This document shows, piece by piece, positions 1-9,065 of a DNA stretch of 64,000 bases. The DNA lies in contig NZ_RJPK01000005.1 of the NCBI RefSeq assembly GCF_003943415.1, positions 31,100-95,099 on the forward strand, in the 5' to 3' direction. The translations under genes were made by a program, and so were the position numbers. The notes beneath the pieces are model-generated. The model was not told the origin of the DNA. It worked only from the letters and a program-made list of their open reading frames with translations, and did no database searches. The stretch's first letter is position 1. The number at the start of each line of letters is the position of its first letter. Origin of the DNA: Streptococcus oralis. GTDB lineage: Bacteria; Bacillota; Bacilli; Lactobacillales; Streptococcaceae.

Positions 1-1330
1 TCAAGAAGGAAGTATCGTAGTCACCAGCGATAACTCGGCGATCTGAAATCAGATCCAACTGGAAGTCTGCATTGGTTTGCACTCCTTCAATATCAAGTTC
101 ATAAAGTGCCCGTTGCATCTTCATCAATGCATCAAAACGATTCTCCCCATGAACAATGATTTTAGCAATCATACTATCATAGTAAGGAGGAATGGTATAA
201 CCTGGATAAACTGCTGAGTCCACGCGCAAGCCAACTCCACCACTTGGTAGATAGAGATTGGTAATTTTCCCCGGGCTTGGAGCAAAGTTAAATGCTGGAT
301 TTTCCGCATTGATCCGGCACTCGATAGCGTGACCTCGTAGGACAATATCTTCTTGTTTGAAAGGTAAAGGTTGCCCGGCAGCAATGCGAATCTGTTCCTT
401 CACAATATCAACACCTGAAACAAACTCTGTAACTGGGTGTTCAACTTGCACACGAGTATTCATTTCCATGAAGTAGAAATTGCCACTGGCTTCATCGAGA
501 AGAAATTCAATCGTCCCTGCATTTTCATAGCCTACAGACTCTGCTGCACGAACGGCCGCAGCACCAATTTCATTACGAAGGGTTTTGCCAATCGCAATGG
601 ACGGACTTTCTTCTAAGACCTTTTGGTTATTCCGTTGGAGTGAACAATCCCGTTCACCAAGATGGACAACATGACCCTCTTGGTCCGCAAGGATCTGAAC
701 TTCGATATGGCGAGCTGGATAGATCACACGCTCAAGATACATAGCGCCATTTCCAAAGTTGGCCTTGGCTTCACTGGATGCTGTTTCAAAGGCTGCGACC
801 AAGTCTTCTGCCTTTTCAACCTTACGAATCCCTTTTCCACCACCACCTGCCGATGCCTTAAGCATAACTGGATAGCCAATTTTTTCTGCAACCGCAAGGG
901 CCTCTTCAGCTGTGTGAACTTCACCATCAGATCCTGGGATAACTGGAACCCCAGCCTTGATCATTTGCTCACGCGCATTGATCTTATCTCCCATGGTATC
1001 CATTACAGCCCCAGAAGGACCGATAAACTTAATCCCTACTTCATCACACATAGTGGCAAACTTGGAGTTTTCGCTAAGAAAACCAAAACCTGGGTGGATG
1101 GCTTCTGCTTCTGTCAAGACTGCAGCAGATAAAATAGCGTTGATATTGAGATAAGACTCTGTCGCCTTACCAGGTCCGATACAGATAGCTTCATCCGCTA
1201 GGAGTGTGTGAAGAGCTTCCTTATCAGCTGTTGAATAGACTGCAACGGTCGCAATGCCCAATTCACGTGCAGCTCGAATAATGCGAACCGCAATCTCACC
1301 ACGGTTGGCAATCAAAATTTTACGAAACAT
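1..1330 (-). CDS. accC: Acetyl-CoA carboxylase, biotin carboxylase subunit (partial, C-terminus off the left edge)
   Basis: ATP-dependent carboxylation of the biotin on AccB, the first step of malonyl-CoA supply for fatty-acid synthesis. The minus-strand frame opens with MFRKILIANRGEIAVRI, the classic biotin carboxylase N-terminus, and carries the ATP-grasp glycine-rich loop KASAGGGGKGIRKVEKAE, then EMNTRVQVEHPVTE and the RINAEN motif. About 443 codons are present of the roughly 455 usual for the family, so only the last dozen residues are missing. It lies 11 nt downstream of fabZ and is the last gene visible of the fab operon; accD and accA are expected beyond the edge. The ATG at 1330 has a GGAGG-type ribosome site just upstream. 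Confidence 0.95.
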   Translation of the reverse strand, partial: MFRKILIANRGEIAVRIIRAARELGIATVAVYSTADKEALHTLLADEAICIGPGKATESYLNINAILSAAVLTEAEAIHPGFGFLSENSKFATMCDEVGIKFIGPSGAVMDTMGDKINAREQMIKAGVPVIPGSDGEVHTAEEALAVAEKIGYPVMLKASAGGGGKGIRKVEKAEDLVAAFETASSEAKANFGNGAMYLERVIYPARHIEVQILADQEGHVVHLGERDCSLQRNNQKVLEESPSIAIGKTLRNEIGAAAVRAAESVGYENAGTIEFLLDEASGNFYFMEMNTRVQVEHPVTEFVSGVDIVKEQIRIAAGQPLPFKQEDIVLRGHAIECRINAENPAFNFAPSPGKITNLYLPSGGVGLRVDSAVYPGYTIPPYYDSMIAKIIVHGENRFDALMKMQRALYELDIEGVQTNADFQLDLISDRRVIAGDYDTSFL

Positions 1331-1341
1331 GGAGAACCTCC

Positions 1342-1764
1342 TTAGTTTCCAATTGCAAAGGTAAGAGTACCACTCGCTGCAAGCTTGCCATCTACTTCAG
1401 CCTTTGCTTCAACCACAGCAATCGTACCACGACGTTTGACAAAAGTAGCCGTCATGACTAATTGATCACCTGGTACAACTTGCTTCTTGAACTTAACCTT
1501 GTCCATGCCAGCGTAGAAGACCAATTTCCCTTTATTTTCAGGTTTGGACAATTCCAAGACACCAGCAGTCTGAGCCAAGGCTTCCATGATAAGAACACCT
1601 GGCATAACTGGGTATTGAGGAAAATGACCATTAAAGAAAGGTTCGTTGATGGTCACATTTTTAATGGCAACAATAGTATCTTCGCTCACTTCCAAGACAC
1701 GGTCCACTAGGAGCATAGGGTAGCGATGGGGTAGAGCCTCTTTGATTCCTTGAATATCGATCAT
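1342..1764 (-). CDS. fabZ: 3-hydroxyacyl-ACP dehydratase FabZ
   Basis: Dehydrates 3-hydroxyacyl-ACP to trans-2-enoyl-ACP in the elongation cycle. 140 residues, normal for FabZ. The hot-dog fold signature is clear: [13 protein letters not shown] near residues 11-23, catalytic His47 in [12 protein letters not shown] and Glu61 in VLIMEALAQ. Its ATG overlaps the accB stop by 4 nt, so the two are probably translationally coupled. Mitis-group streptococci lack FabA; the double bond of unsaturated fatty acids is made instead by FabM, encoded at the start of this cluster. Confidence 0.96.
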   Translation of the reverse strand: MIDIQGIKEALPHRYPMLLVDRVLEVSEDTIVAIKNVTINEPFFNGHFPQYPVMPGVLIMEALAQTAGVLELSKPENKGKLVFYAGMDKVKFKKQVVPGDQLVMTATFVKRRGTIAVVEAKAEVDGKLAASGTLTFAIGN

Positions 1765-2249
1765 TTGATACGTACCAATCCTTTACCGAACTCAACCATT
1801 TCTTCATTTGAAACGAGAATTTCTGTCACCACACCATCCTTAGGTGCTGGAATCTCATTCATGACTTTCATGGCTTCGATGATCACCAAAGTCTGACCTT
1901 TTTTAACACTGTCTCCGACTGTGACAAAGGCAGGTTTATCTGGTCCAGCAGCCAAGTAAGCCACACCAACAAGTGGACTTTCAACGACATCACCCTCCGG
2001 AGCAACCGTCGTTTCAGCTGGTGCTGGAGCTTCTTCCACTGCACTCTCTACTGGAGTTGAAGGGGTAGAAACTACTGAACTTGCAGCTACTGCTGTTGGC
2101 ACTGGAGCAACTTGAGCTGGTGCTTCAGAAGCCATCCTTGCTTCATTCTTACTGAACTGCAATTCGTCCGTTCCGTTTTTATAAAAAAATTCTCTCAAAC
2201 TTGATTGGTCAAATTGAGCCATCAAATCCTTGATTTCATTTAAATTCAT
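1761..2249 (-). CDS. accB: Acetyl-CoA carboxylase biotin carboxyl carrier protein
   Basis: Carries the biotin that shuttles carboxylate between AccC and the carboxyltransferase AccAD. 162 residues: an N-terminal segment, a flexible Ala/Pro/Val-rich linker (about residues 43-85), and a C-terminal biotinyl domain with the EAMKVM motif, in which Lys128 is the biotinylation site. It starts 2 nt after the fabF stop and overlaps fabZ by 4 nt, inside the same fab operon. Confidence 0.96.
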   Translation of the reverse strand: MNLNEIKDLMAQFDQSSLREFFYKNGTDELQFSKNEARMASEAPAQVAPVPTAVAASSVVSTPSTPVESAVEEAPAPAETTVAPEGDVVESPLVGVAYLAAGPDKPAFVTVGDSVKKGQTLVIIEAMKVMNEIPAPKDGVVTEILVSNEEMVEFGKGLVRIK

Positions 2250-2251
2250 AA

Positions 2252-3487
2252 TTATTTATTCTCCCAACGTTTGAAAGCAAGAACCGCATTGTGACCACCA
2301 AAACCAAAAGTGTTTGAAATAGCATAAGGGATTTCTTGCTCCAAGCCTTGTCCATAAACGACATTCGCTTCGATATAATCTGATAACTCGCTTGTCCCAG
2401 CTGTCATTGGTACATAGTTATGACGCATGGCTTCAATAGTAGCAATCGCTTCTACGGCCCCTGCAGCACCAAGCAAGTGTCCTGTAAAGGACTTGGTTGA
2501 AGATACAGGTACTTCTTTACCAAGGACAGCTACGATTGCACCACTTTCTCCTTTTTCATTTGCAGGAGTTGAAGTTCCGTGGGCGTTGACGTAAGCCACT
2601 TGCTCTGGAGAAATTTCTGCCTCTTCCAAAGCCAGTTTAATCGCCTTAATCGCACCTTGACCTTCTGGATGAGGTGAAGTCATGTGGTAAGCATCACAGG
2701 TATTTCCATACCCAACTACTTCAGCCAAAATAGTTGCGCCACGTTTTTCAGCATGTTCAAGGCTTTCAAGAACCAACATCCCTGAACCTTCTCCCATCAC
2801 AAAACCATTACGGTCTTTGTCAAATGGAATAGAAGCACGAGTTGGATCTTCCGTAGTTGATAGGGCAGTCAATGCTTGGAAACCAGCGATGGCAAAAGGA
2901 GTGATAGATGATTCTGATCCACCAACTAACATGACATCTTGGAAACCAAACTTGATAGAGCGGAAGGCATCCCCAATGGCATCATTTGATGAGGCACAGG
3001 CAGTATTGATTGATTTACAGATACCGTTTGCTCCGAAACGCATGGCAACATTTCCTGAAGCCATATTTGGCAAGGCTTTTGGAAGTGTCATTGGTTTAAC
3101 GCGTTTTGGACCTTTTTCATGAAGACGGATAACCTGATCTTCGATTTCCTTGATACCACCGATACCAGAAGCCACGATAACACCAAAGCGATCTTTATCA
3201 ATTGCTTCTACATCAAGATTTGCATTTGTCACCGCTTCTTGAGCCGCATACAAGGCATACAAAGAATAGTTGTCAAAACGGTTGGTATCTTTTTTGACAA
3301 AGTATTTATCAAATGGGAAATCTTGAACTTCTGCCGCATTGTGCACAGCAAATTCGCTGTGGTCAAACTTAGTGATTTCTCCAATTCCAATCTTCCCAGT
3401 TTGCAAACTGTTCCAAAATTCTTCTGGAGTATTTCCGATAGGAGAGGTCAATCCATAACCTGTTACTACAACTCGATTTAGTTTCAT
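2252..3487 (-). CDS. fabF: 3-oxoacyl-ACP synthase II FabF
   Basis: Condensing enzyme that extends acyl-ACP with malonyl-ACP. 411 residues, standard length. Nucleophile Cys164 sits in NTACASSNDAIGDA, and the two histidines of the Cys-His-His triad lie in VNAHGTSTPANE and FTGHLLGAAGAVEA; the C-terminal NTFGFGGHNAVL motif is intact. It follows fabG after a 28-nt gap and precedes accB by 2 nt. Expected to be under the same FabT control as the rest of the cluster. Confidence 0.97.
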   Translation of the reverse strand: MKLNRVVVTGYGLTSPIGNTPEEFWNSLQTGKIGIGEITKFDHSEFAVHNAAEVQDFPFDKYFVKKDTNRFDNYSLYALYAAQEAVTNANLDVEAIDKDRFGVIVASGIGGIKEIEDQVIRLHEKGPKRVKPMTLPKALPNMASGNVAMRFGANGICKSINTACASSNDAIGDAFRSIKFGFQDVMLVGGSESSITPFAIAGFQALTALSTTEDPTRASIPFDKDRNGFVMGEGSGMLVLESLEHAEKRGATILAEVVGYGNTCDAYHMTSPHPEGQGAIKAIKLALEEAEISPEQVAYVNAHGTSTPANEKGESGAIVAVLGKEVPVSSTKSFTGHLLGAAGAVEAIATIEAMRHNYVPMTAGTSELSDYIEANVVYGQGLEQEIPYAISNTFGFGGHNAVLAFKRWENK

Positions 3488-3515
3488 CTGTCTTACCTAT
3501 ATCTTTCCTTATTTT

Positions 3516-4247
3516 TTACATGCTAAGTCCGCCATCAACAGCGAGAACTTGTCCTGTCAAATAATCCTGTCCAGCCAGGAACACTGTAGCATCTGCGATA
3601 TGTTCTGCTTGTCCAAAATGTTTCATTGGGATTTGTGCCAATGTCGCTTCCTTGACCTTATCAGACAAAACAGCAGTCATATCCGATTCGATCATCCCTG
3701 GGGCAAGAGCATTTACGCGTACATTGCGATTGGCAACTTCACGTGCTACTGACTTGGTAAAACCAATCAAACCTGCTTTAGAAGCTGCATAGTTGGCCTG
3801 CCCAATATTTCCCATCAAACCGACCACACTGGACATATTGATGATCGCACCTTCACGTGCCTTTATCATCTGTTTCAAGACTGCTTGCGTCATATTGAAG
3901 GCACCTGTCAAGTTGATTTTAATCACCTTTTCAAAGTCTTCTTCGGTCATCTTGAGCATAAGCGTATCTTGAGTGATCCCAGCATTGTTGACCAAGACAT
4001 CGACAGAACCGAGTTCTGCAATTGCTTGATTTACCATACGCTTGGCATCTGCAAAGTCTGAAACATCACCTGAGATTGGTACCACTTTGACGCCGTAGTT
4101 TGAAAACTCAGCCAGCAATTCTTCTGAGATTGCTCCACGACTATTCAAGACTACATTCGCACCTAGTTTGGCAAATTTGTGAGCAATGGCAAGTCCGATA
4201 CCACGACTTGAACCTGTAACAAAGATATTTTTATTTTTTAGTTGCAT
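3516..4247 (-). CDS. fabG: 3-oxoacyl-ACP reductase FabG
   Basis: NADPH-dependent short-chain dehydrogenase that reduces 3-oxoacyl-ACP. 243 residues. The Rossmann nucleotide-binding motif is TGSSRGIGLAIA (residues 11-22), then NNAG at 87-90, and the catalytic residues Ser140, Tyr153 and Lys157 (YAASK). Start supported by an AGGAG site 6-7 nt before the ATG. Located between fabD and fabF. Confidence 0.97.
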   Translation of the reverse strand: MQLKNKNIFVTGSSRGIGLAIAHKFAKLGANVVLNSRGAISEELLAEFSNYGVKVVPISGDVSDFADAKRMVNQAIAELGSVDVLVNNAGITQDTLMLKMTEEDFEKVIKINLTGAFNMTQAVLKQMIKAREGAIINMSSVVGLMGNIGQANYAASKAGLIGFTKSVAREVANRNVRVNALAPGMIESDMTAVLSDKVKEATLAQIPMKHFGQAEHIADATVFLAGQDYLTGQVLAVDGGLSM

Positions 4248-4291
4248 TCTATTCTCCTATTTCCTGTTGTATTTTCTGGGAGAAGGGATCA

Positions 4292-5212
4292 TTAGTTTCC
4301 TAACAAAGCATCCAAGCTTGCTTGGTCTTCAACGTTAGCTAGCTGAGCTGTTTTATCGATTTTTTTGACAAAGCCTGATAGGACCTTGCCAGGACCAATT
4401 TCAATAAAGTTGGTTATCCCAGAATCCTGCATCACAGCAATACTTTCATAAAAACGAACAGGTTCTTTGACCTGTCGTGTCAAGAGCTCTTGGATTCGGT
4501 CTTTTTCCATAATAGCAGCTTCAGTATTACCTACTAGGGGGCAAGTAAAATCAGAGAAACTCACTCCCTCAAGAGCTCCAGCCAGTTGCTGACTGGCTGG
4601 CTCAAGAAGGGCTGTATGGAAAGGACCCGACACATTTAGGGGGATCAATCGTTTAGCCCCTGCTTCCTGTAAGAGTTCAACTGCGCGGTCAACCGCAGCC
4701 ACCTCACCACCGATAACGATTTGGCTTGGGGTGTTGTAGTTAGCTGGAGTCACTACTCCAACTTTAGAGGCTGTTTCACAAGCTTCCTCAATCACTTCAA
4801 CTGGAGTATTAAGAACGGCAACCATCTTCCCAGAGCCTGCAGGTGCAGCCTCTTCCATATAAGCGCCACGTTTAGCAACCAAGGCAACTGCATCCTCAAA
4901 GTCCAAGGCACCACTTGCTACAAGAGCAGAATATTCCCCAAGAGACAATCCTGCTACCATATCTGGCTGGTAGCCCTTTTCTTTCAATAGTCGGTAAATA
5001 GCAACCGAAGTCGCTAAAATAGCTGGTTGCGTATAGCGAGTCTGGTTTAACTTGGTTTCTTCCTTATCAATCAAGTCACGAAGGTCATACCCCAAAACCT
5101 GACTGGCTTGGTCAATGGTGTCCTTGACGATGGGATAGTGATCATAGAGATCACGCCCCATCCCTAGATACTGAGCACCTTGACCCGCAAATAGAAAGGC
5201 TGTTTTAGTCAT
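4292..5212 (-). CDS. fabD: Malonyl-CoA:ACP transacylase FabD
   Basis: Loads malonyl groups from CoA onto ACP. 306 residues. The N-terminal FLFAGQGAQYLGMGRDL motif, catalytic Ser90 in GLSLGEYSAL and the active-site His in SGPFHTALL are present. The ATG overlaps the end of fabK by 8 nt, indicating coupled translation; fabG follows after 44 nt. Confidence 0.97.
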   Translation of the reverse strand: MTKTAFLFAGQGAQYLGMGRDLYDHYPIVKDTIDQASQVLGYDLRDLIDKEETKLNQTRYTQPAILATSVAIYRLLKEKGYQPDMVAGLSLGEYSALVASGALDFEDAVALVAKRGAYMEEAAPAGSGKMVAVLNTPVEVIEEACETASKVGVVTPANYNTPSQIVIGGEVAAVDRAVELLQEAGAKRLIPLNVSGPFHTALLEPASQQLAGALEGVSFSDFTCPLVGNTEAAIMEKDRIQELLTRQVKEPVRFYESIAVMQDSGITNFIEIGPGKVLSGFVKKIDKTAQLANVEDQASLDALLGN

Positions 5213-6179
5213 TTCTTACAACTCCTGCCCAACGAGAGGCTTCTTCTTGAATTTTCTTGGCTGCGCCATAGTATAGATCTTTTAGGATTTCTTCGACAGT
5301 TTCCTCTTTAGAAACCAAACCAGCGATCTGACCTGCCATGACAGATCCACCTTCTACATCTCCATGAACAACGGCTTTAGCAAGAGCACCAGCTCCCATT
5401 TGTTCAAAGATTTCTAAATCTGGATTTTCTTGTTTAAAGGCATCCTTTTCAGCCTGCTCAAAGTCACGTGTCAACTGGTTTTTAATGGCACGAACAGCAT
5501 GACCAAAGTGTTGAGCTGAAATAGTCGTATCGATATCACGCGCTTTTAAGATTTTTTCCTTGTATTTTGGATGGGCATTAGATTCCTTAGCTACTACGAA
5601 ACGCGTACCGACTTGAACGGCCTCAGCACCAAGCATAAAGCCTGCAGCGACACCCTCACCGTCCGCAATTCCTCCAGCTGCGATAACTGGAATCGAAACA
5701 GCTGTAGCAACCTGACGAACCAAGGTCATCGTTGTTAGTTTCCCAATATGTCCACCAGCTTCCATTCCCTCTGCAATAACCGCATCTGCACCAATTTTTT
5801 CCATGCGTTTTGCCAAAGCAACACTAGGAACAACAGGAATAACTGTAATGCCTGCATCATGGAAACGAGTCATGTATTTACTTGGATTTCCTGCACCAGT
5901 TGTAACCACCTTGACCCCTTCTTCGATTACGAGATCAACGATGTCTTCTACAAATGGAGACAGGAGCATAATGTTAACACCAAAAGGTTTATCCGTAAGT
6001 GATTTGATTTTATCGATATTAGCCTTTACGACCTCTTTAGGTGCATTTCCACCACCGATGATCCCTAGACCACCAGCTTTTGATACTGCACCAGCCAAGT
6101 CACCATCCGCAACCCAGGCCATTCCTCCTTGAAAAATAGGATAATCAATGTTCAATAATTCTGTAATACGTGTTTTCAT
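5205..6179 (-). CDS. fabK: Enoyl-ACP reductase II FabK (FMN-dependent)
   Basis: Final reduction of the elongation cycle. It is the flavoprotein enoyl reductase used by streptococci instead of FabI, which explains their triclosan tolerance. 324 residues, TIM-barrel of the nitronate monooxygenase-like family: N-terminal PIFQGGMAWVADGDLAGAV, FMN-binding GGLGIIGGGN, the central GMEAGGHIG loop and IPVIAAGGIADG. It overlaps fabD by 8 nt. The 117-nt gap from acpP contains a TTTGA/TCAAA palindrome inside a larger hairpin, suggesting a second regulated transcript start here. Confidence 0.96.
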   Translation of the reverse strand: MKTRITELLNIDYPIFQGGMAWVADGDLAGAVSKAGGLGIIGGGNAPKEVVKANIDKIKSLTDKPFGVNIMLLSPFVEDIVDLVIEEGVKVVTTGAGNPSKYMTRFHDAGITVIPVVPSVALAKRMEKIGADAVIAEGMEAGGHIGKLTTMTLVRQVATAVSIPVIAAGGIADGEGVAAGFMLGAEAVQVGTRFVVAKESNAHPKYKEKILKARDIDTTISAQHFGHAVRAIKNQLTRDFEQAEKDAFKQENPDLEIFEQMGAGALAKAVVHGDVEGGSVMAGQIAGLVSKEETVEEILKDLYYGAAKKIQEEASRWAGVVRND

Positions 6180-6204
6180 AGTGCCTCCATCATTCCTTGC
6201 TTAC

Positions 6205-6247
6205 GTAATAGTTCGATGAGTTTATCATTTGAGCCTCAAACTATTAC
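6205..6247 (-). promoter_or_regulatory. Inverted repeat and candidate FabT operator in the acpP-fabK gap
   Basis: Outer 9-bp arms at 6205-6213 and 6239-6247 are exact reverse complements (GTAATAGTT / AACTATTAC). Nested at 6228-6240 is TTTGA-N3-TCAAA, the half-site style of MarR-type FabT operators. The position before fabK fits the known second FabT-controlled promoter of the pneumococcal fab cluster. I did not find a strong -35/-10 pair, so the promoter is not called. Confidence 0.5.
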
Positions 6248-6296
6248 CTAAACAAGAGGGAGCGGGTCTCCCCTACTCCTTCTAGTAATATGTTAA

Positions 6297-6521
6297 TTAT
6301 TTTGTTTGCTCTTCAACGTAGGCAACCAAGTCACCAACTGTTTTCAAGTTATCTTCTGCTTCGATTTGGATATCGAAAGCATCTTCGATTTCAGAGATTA
6401 CTTGGAACAAGTCCAATGAATCTGCATCCAAATCATCAAAAGTAGATTCAAGTGTTACTTCTGATGCGTCTTTTCCAAGTTCTTCAACGATAATTTCTTG
6501 TACTTTTTCAAATACTGCCAT
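6297..6521 (-). CDS. acpP: Acyl carrier protein
   Basis: Carries the growing acyl chain on a 4'-phosphopantetheine arm. 74 residues, strongly acidic. The prosthetic group attaches to Ser35 in DADSLDLFQ. It sits between fabH and fabK, the standard streptococcal arrangement, with an AGGAG ribosome site before the ATG. Confidence 0.97.
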   Translation of the reverse strand: MAVFEKVQEIIVEELGKDASEVTLESTFDDLDADSLDLFQVISEIEDAFDIQIEAEDNLKTVGDLVAYVEEQTK

Positions 6522-6578
6522 GATAGGACTCCTTTAAAATATAAAAAATTTATAACTATGTGTTTACCACATGATTAC

Positions 6579-7553
6579 CTAGATTGTGAGAATGAGTGTG
6601 CCCCATGTCAAACCTCCGCCGAAGCCTGATAGGAGAATAGTCTGGCTACCATCTAAACGAATCTTGCCATTCTCCACACACTCTGAGAGCAAAATCGGGA
6701 TACTTGCTGCACTGGTATTTCCATACTCCATCATATTGGCAGGAAGCTTGTCTCGGTCTACACCGATTTTCTTAGCCATCTTATCCAAAATGCGGATATT
6801 TGCCTGATGAAGCAAGAGATAATCCAATTCCGATGCTGCGATTGGACTATTTTCAATGGTTTCTTTGATCGATCTAGCAACATCTCGATTTGCAAAATCA
6901 AAAACTGCTCGTCCATCCATCTTCAAAAAAGCAGGAACTGCTTCTTGATCTGAGAAAGGAGAAGCTAGAGCCGTTTGGCCATAGGTCAAACACTCGCTCC
7001 GAGAGCCATCCGTATAGAGACTTTCCACAAGGAAGTGACGTGTTTCGCTCGCTTCCAAGAGAACCCCACCTGCACCATCCCCAAAGAGAACAGCTGTCGA
7101 ACGATCCGACCAATCAACCGCCTTAGACAAGGTTTCAGCCCCGATAACAATCCCTTTTTTGAACTGTCCAGAACTTAAAAACTTTTCTGCAGTTGAGAGA
7201 GCGAATACAAAGCCACTGCAAGCTGCTGTCAAATCAAAGGCGAAAGCTCTATGCGCTCCGATATTTGCCTGAACCCGAGCTGCCGTAGAAGGCATCATCG
7301 AATCAGGAGTAATCGTCGCTACAATGATAAAATCAATCTGATCCGCTGTTAAGCTCCCTTTAGCCAGCAAACTCTTAGCAACTTCTGTCGCCAAGTCACT
7401 TGTAGACTCTGTTTTTGAGATATGTCTCTGTTTAATTCCTGTCCGACTTGAAATCCACTCATCGCTTGTATCCATAATTTGAGCCAAGTCCTGATTAGTG
7501 ACCACTTGCTCTGGAACATAATGAGCAACCTGGCTTATTTTTGCAAAAGCCAT
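6579..7553 (-). CDS. fabH: 3-oxoacyl-ACP synthase III FabH
   Basis: Starts fatty-acid synthesis by condensing acetyl-CoA with malonyl-ACP. 324 residues. Nucleophile Cys112 lies in [11 protein letters not shown]; the active-site His is in [10 protein letters not shown] and the Asn in YGNTSAAS. Its start codon overlaps the fabT stop by one base (TAATG), so fabT and fabH are co-transcribed and likely coupled. Confidence 0.97.
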   Translation of the reverse strand: MAFAKISQVAHYVPEQVVTNQDLAQIMDTSDEWISSRTGIKQRHISKTESTSDLATEVAKSLLAKGSLTADQIDFIIVATITPDSMMPSTAARVQANIGAHRAFAFDLTAACSGFVFALSTAEKFLSSGQFKKGIVIGAETLSKAVDWSDRSTAVLFGDGAGGVLLEASETRHFLVESLYTDGSRSECLTYGQTALASPFSDQEAVPAFLKMDGRAVFDFANRDVARSIKETIENSPIAASELDYLLLHQANIRILDKMAKKIGVDRDKLPANMMEYGNTSAASIPILLSECVENGKIRLDGSQTILLSGFGGGLTWGTLILTI

Positions 7554-7987
7554 TATTTCAAATCCTCCAAAAATTGATAAAGGTTAGTCAAGCCCCTACC
7601 CATCACTTCTATCTCTTCAGAGCTCATACCGTCGATAATTTTTTCGACCATGGCCTTGTGGAAACGTTTATGAAGGCGGTGAACCAAACGACCTTTCTTT
7701 GTCAAATGCAAGTAGACCACACGACGATCCTGATCAGAACGAATGCGTTCAACATAACCTTTTCTTTCGAGATTATTCAAGCTGGTCGTAACAGTTCCAA
7801 GAGTTACCATCAGTTCTTTTGAAACCTTACTTGGAGTTGCCTCCGGAAACTTGCCAATCACATCAATCGTGTGCATTTCTTTGATGGAGATGTCTTTGAA
7901 ACGACTACCTCGTAAGCTAACCTCCTCAATCACAAGGACATTATTAAAAATAGATGTTAAATACTCATTCACTTGTTGGTAGTCCAA
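7553..7987 (-). CDS. fabT: MarR-family repressor of fatty-acid synthesis FabT
   Basis: Represses the fab cluster when long-chain acyl-ACP is plentiful. 144 residues with a MarR winged helix: the recognition region [18 protein letters not shown] followed by the wing [18 protein letters not shown]. The start is a TTG at 7985-7987, chosen because a strong GGAGGG site lies 6-7 nt upstream and no ATG fits. Its promoter carries TTTGA/TCAAA repeats, consistent with autoregulation. First gene of the fab operon proper. Confidence 0.93.
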   Translation of the reverse strand: MDYQQVNEYLTSIFNNVLVIEEVSLRGSRFKDISIKEMHTIDVIGKFPEATPSKVSKELMVTLGTVTTSLNNLERKGYVERIRSDQDRRVVYLHLTKKGRLVHRLHKRFHKAMVEKIIDGMSSEEIEVMGRGLTNLYQFLEDLK

Positions 7988-8044
7988 AGTATTCCCTCCT
8001 TCTCAAAAAAACTTTTGTATTCAAAACATTTGACACAAAAAGTA

Positions 8045-8075
8045 TATCAAACTTCAAAGAATTGTGCAAGTATTT
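8045..8075 (-). promoter_or_regulatory. fabT promoter with overlapping candidate FabT sites
   Basis: On the minus strand TTGCAC and TATACT are separated by 17 nt. The -10 is directly preceded by AGTTTGA and followed by TGTCAAA, so TTTGA/TCAAA half-sites flank and overlap the -10. This is the expected layout for autorepression. Confidence 0.65.
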
Positions 8076-8077
8076 TT

Positions 8078-8863
8078 TTATTTTCCTGAAAATTTTGGTC
8101 GTCTTCTTTCGGAATGAGCTCGGACTCCTTCTTTAAAATCTTCAGTCAAAGACAAAGATTCTTGCAGTTTCAATTCCAATTCAGCATAATTCTGCCAATC
8201 CTTAAATTGGCTTTCCCAAACCAACTTTTTAATGGCTGCGTATGAGTTTGCTGAGCCTCGTCTTAATTTCTTCAGAACTTGTTCTCTAGTTTTTTCTAAT
8301 TTATCAGCTTCACAAACACGGTATACCACACCCCATTCCAGTGCTTTTTCCGCGGTCAAGGCTTCTCCTGTCATGGCAAGTTGCGCAGCTCGTGTTACCC
8401 CGATACTACGACTCAAGAGATGAATCCCACCAGCGTCCGGCGCCAATCCAACTCCAACAAAGGCTTGGATGAATTTTGCCTTATCAGTCGCCAAACAAAA
8501 ATCGACTGCTACTGCCATATTGGCTGCAGCACCAGCAACTGCTCCATCTACCTCCATCAAAACAGGTTTAGGGATCTGCTTAATTTTATAGGAGATTGTA
8601 TTGACTAATTCTGCAATCTTATTCAAAGATGGGATATCATCTTCATCCACTGCACGTTTCATCTCAACCAGATCTCCCCCAACTGAAAAGACCTTCCCAT
8701 TAGCGTTAATCAAGATAAACTGAACAGCTTGATCCTGTTCTGCTAGAGTCAAAGCTTCTAAAATTTCCTCACACATTGGGATATGGAAACCATTTGCCAC
8801 TTCGGGACGATTCAAAGTGATGATAGCAAGATCATCTAGGATCTGATATAGGATATGATTCAT
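8078..8863 (-). CDS. fabM: trans-2,cis-3-decenoyl-ACP isomerase FabM (crotonase family)
   Basis: Isomerises trans-2-decenoyl-ACP to the cis-3 form, diverting chains to unsaturated fatty acids in streptococci. 261 residues of the enoyl-CoA hydratase/isomerase fold: oxyanion-hole segments around VFSVGGDL (residues 58-65) and [12 protein letters not shown]. The specific FabM assignment rests on position directly upstream of fabT, the conserved streptococcal arrangement; from sequence alone it could be called an enoyl-CoA hydratase. Transcribed from its own promoter. Confidence 0.88.
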   Translation of the reverse strand: MNHILYQILDDLAIITLNRPEVANGFHIPMCEEILEALTLAEQDQAVQFILINANGKVFSVGGDLVEMKRAVDEDDIPSLNKIAELVNTISYKIKQIPKPVLMEVDGAVAGAAANMAVAVDFCLATDKAKFIQAFVGVGLAPDAGGIHLLSRSIGVTRAAQLAMTGEALTAEKALEWGVVYRVCEADKLEKTREQVLKKLRRGSANSYAAIKKLVWESQFKDWQNYAELELKLQESLSLTEDFKEGVRAHSERRRPKFSGK

Positions 8864-8905
8864 AGCTTCTCCTTTTATAAGGTGATAAAATTATTTCATT
8901 GTCAA

Positions 8906-8934
8906 AGTATACCTTTTTTTAGATAAAGAGGCAA
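8906..8934 (-). promoter_or_regulatory. fabM promoter
   Basis: Minus-strand TTGCCT and TATACT with 17-nt spacing, about 45 nt upstream of the fabM ATG. The -10 is followed by TTTGACA, a possible FabT half-site. Confidence 0.6.
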
Positions 8935-9007
8935 GAGAAAACCAATCGAAAGTGTCTCGGCTGATCAAAACGCTCACTTTATACTAAAGACGATACTATT
9001 TTCTTCA

Positions 9008-9036
9008 TTGAAAAAAGCCCCTCTTTCTGCTATAAT
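9008..9036 (+). promoter_or_regulatory. Promoter of the aspartate kinase gene
   Basis: TTGAAA and TATAAT spaced by 17 nt, 29 nt before the ATG; a GAGGAG ribosome site lies at 9055-9060. Confidence 0.8.
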
Positions 9037-9065
9037 CGTATAAAATACTTACTTGAGGAGTCCCT

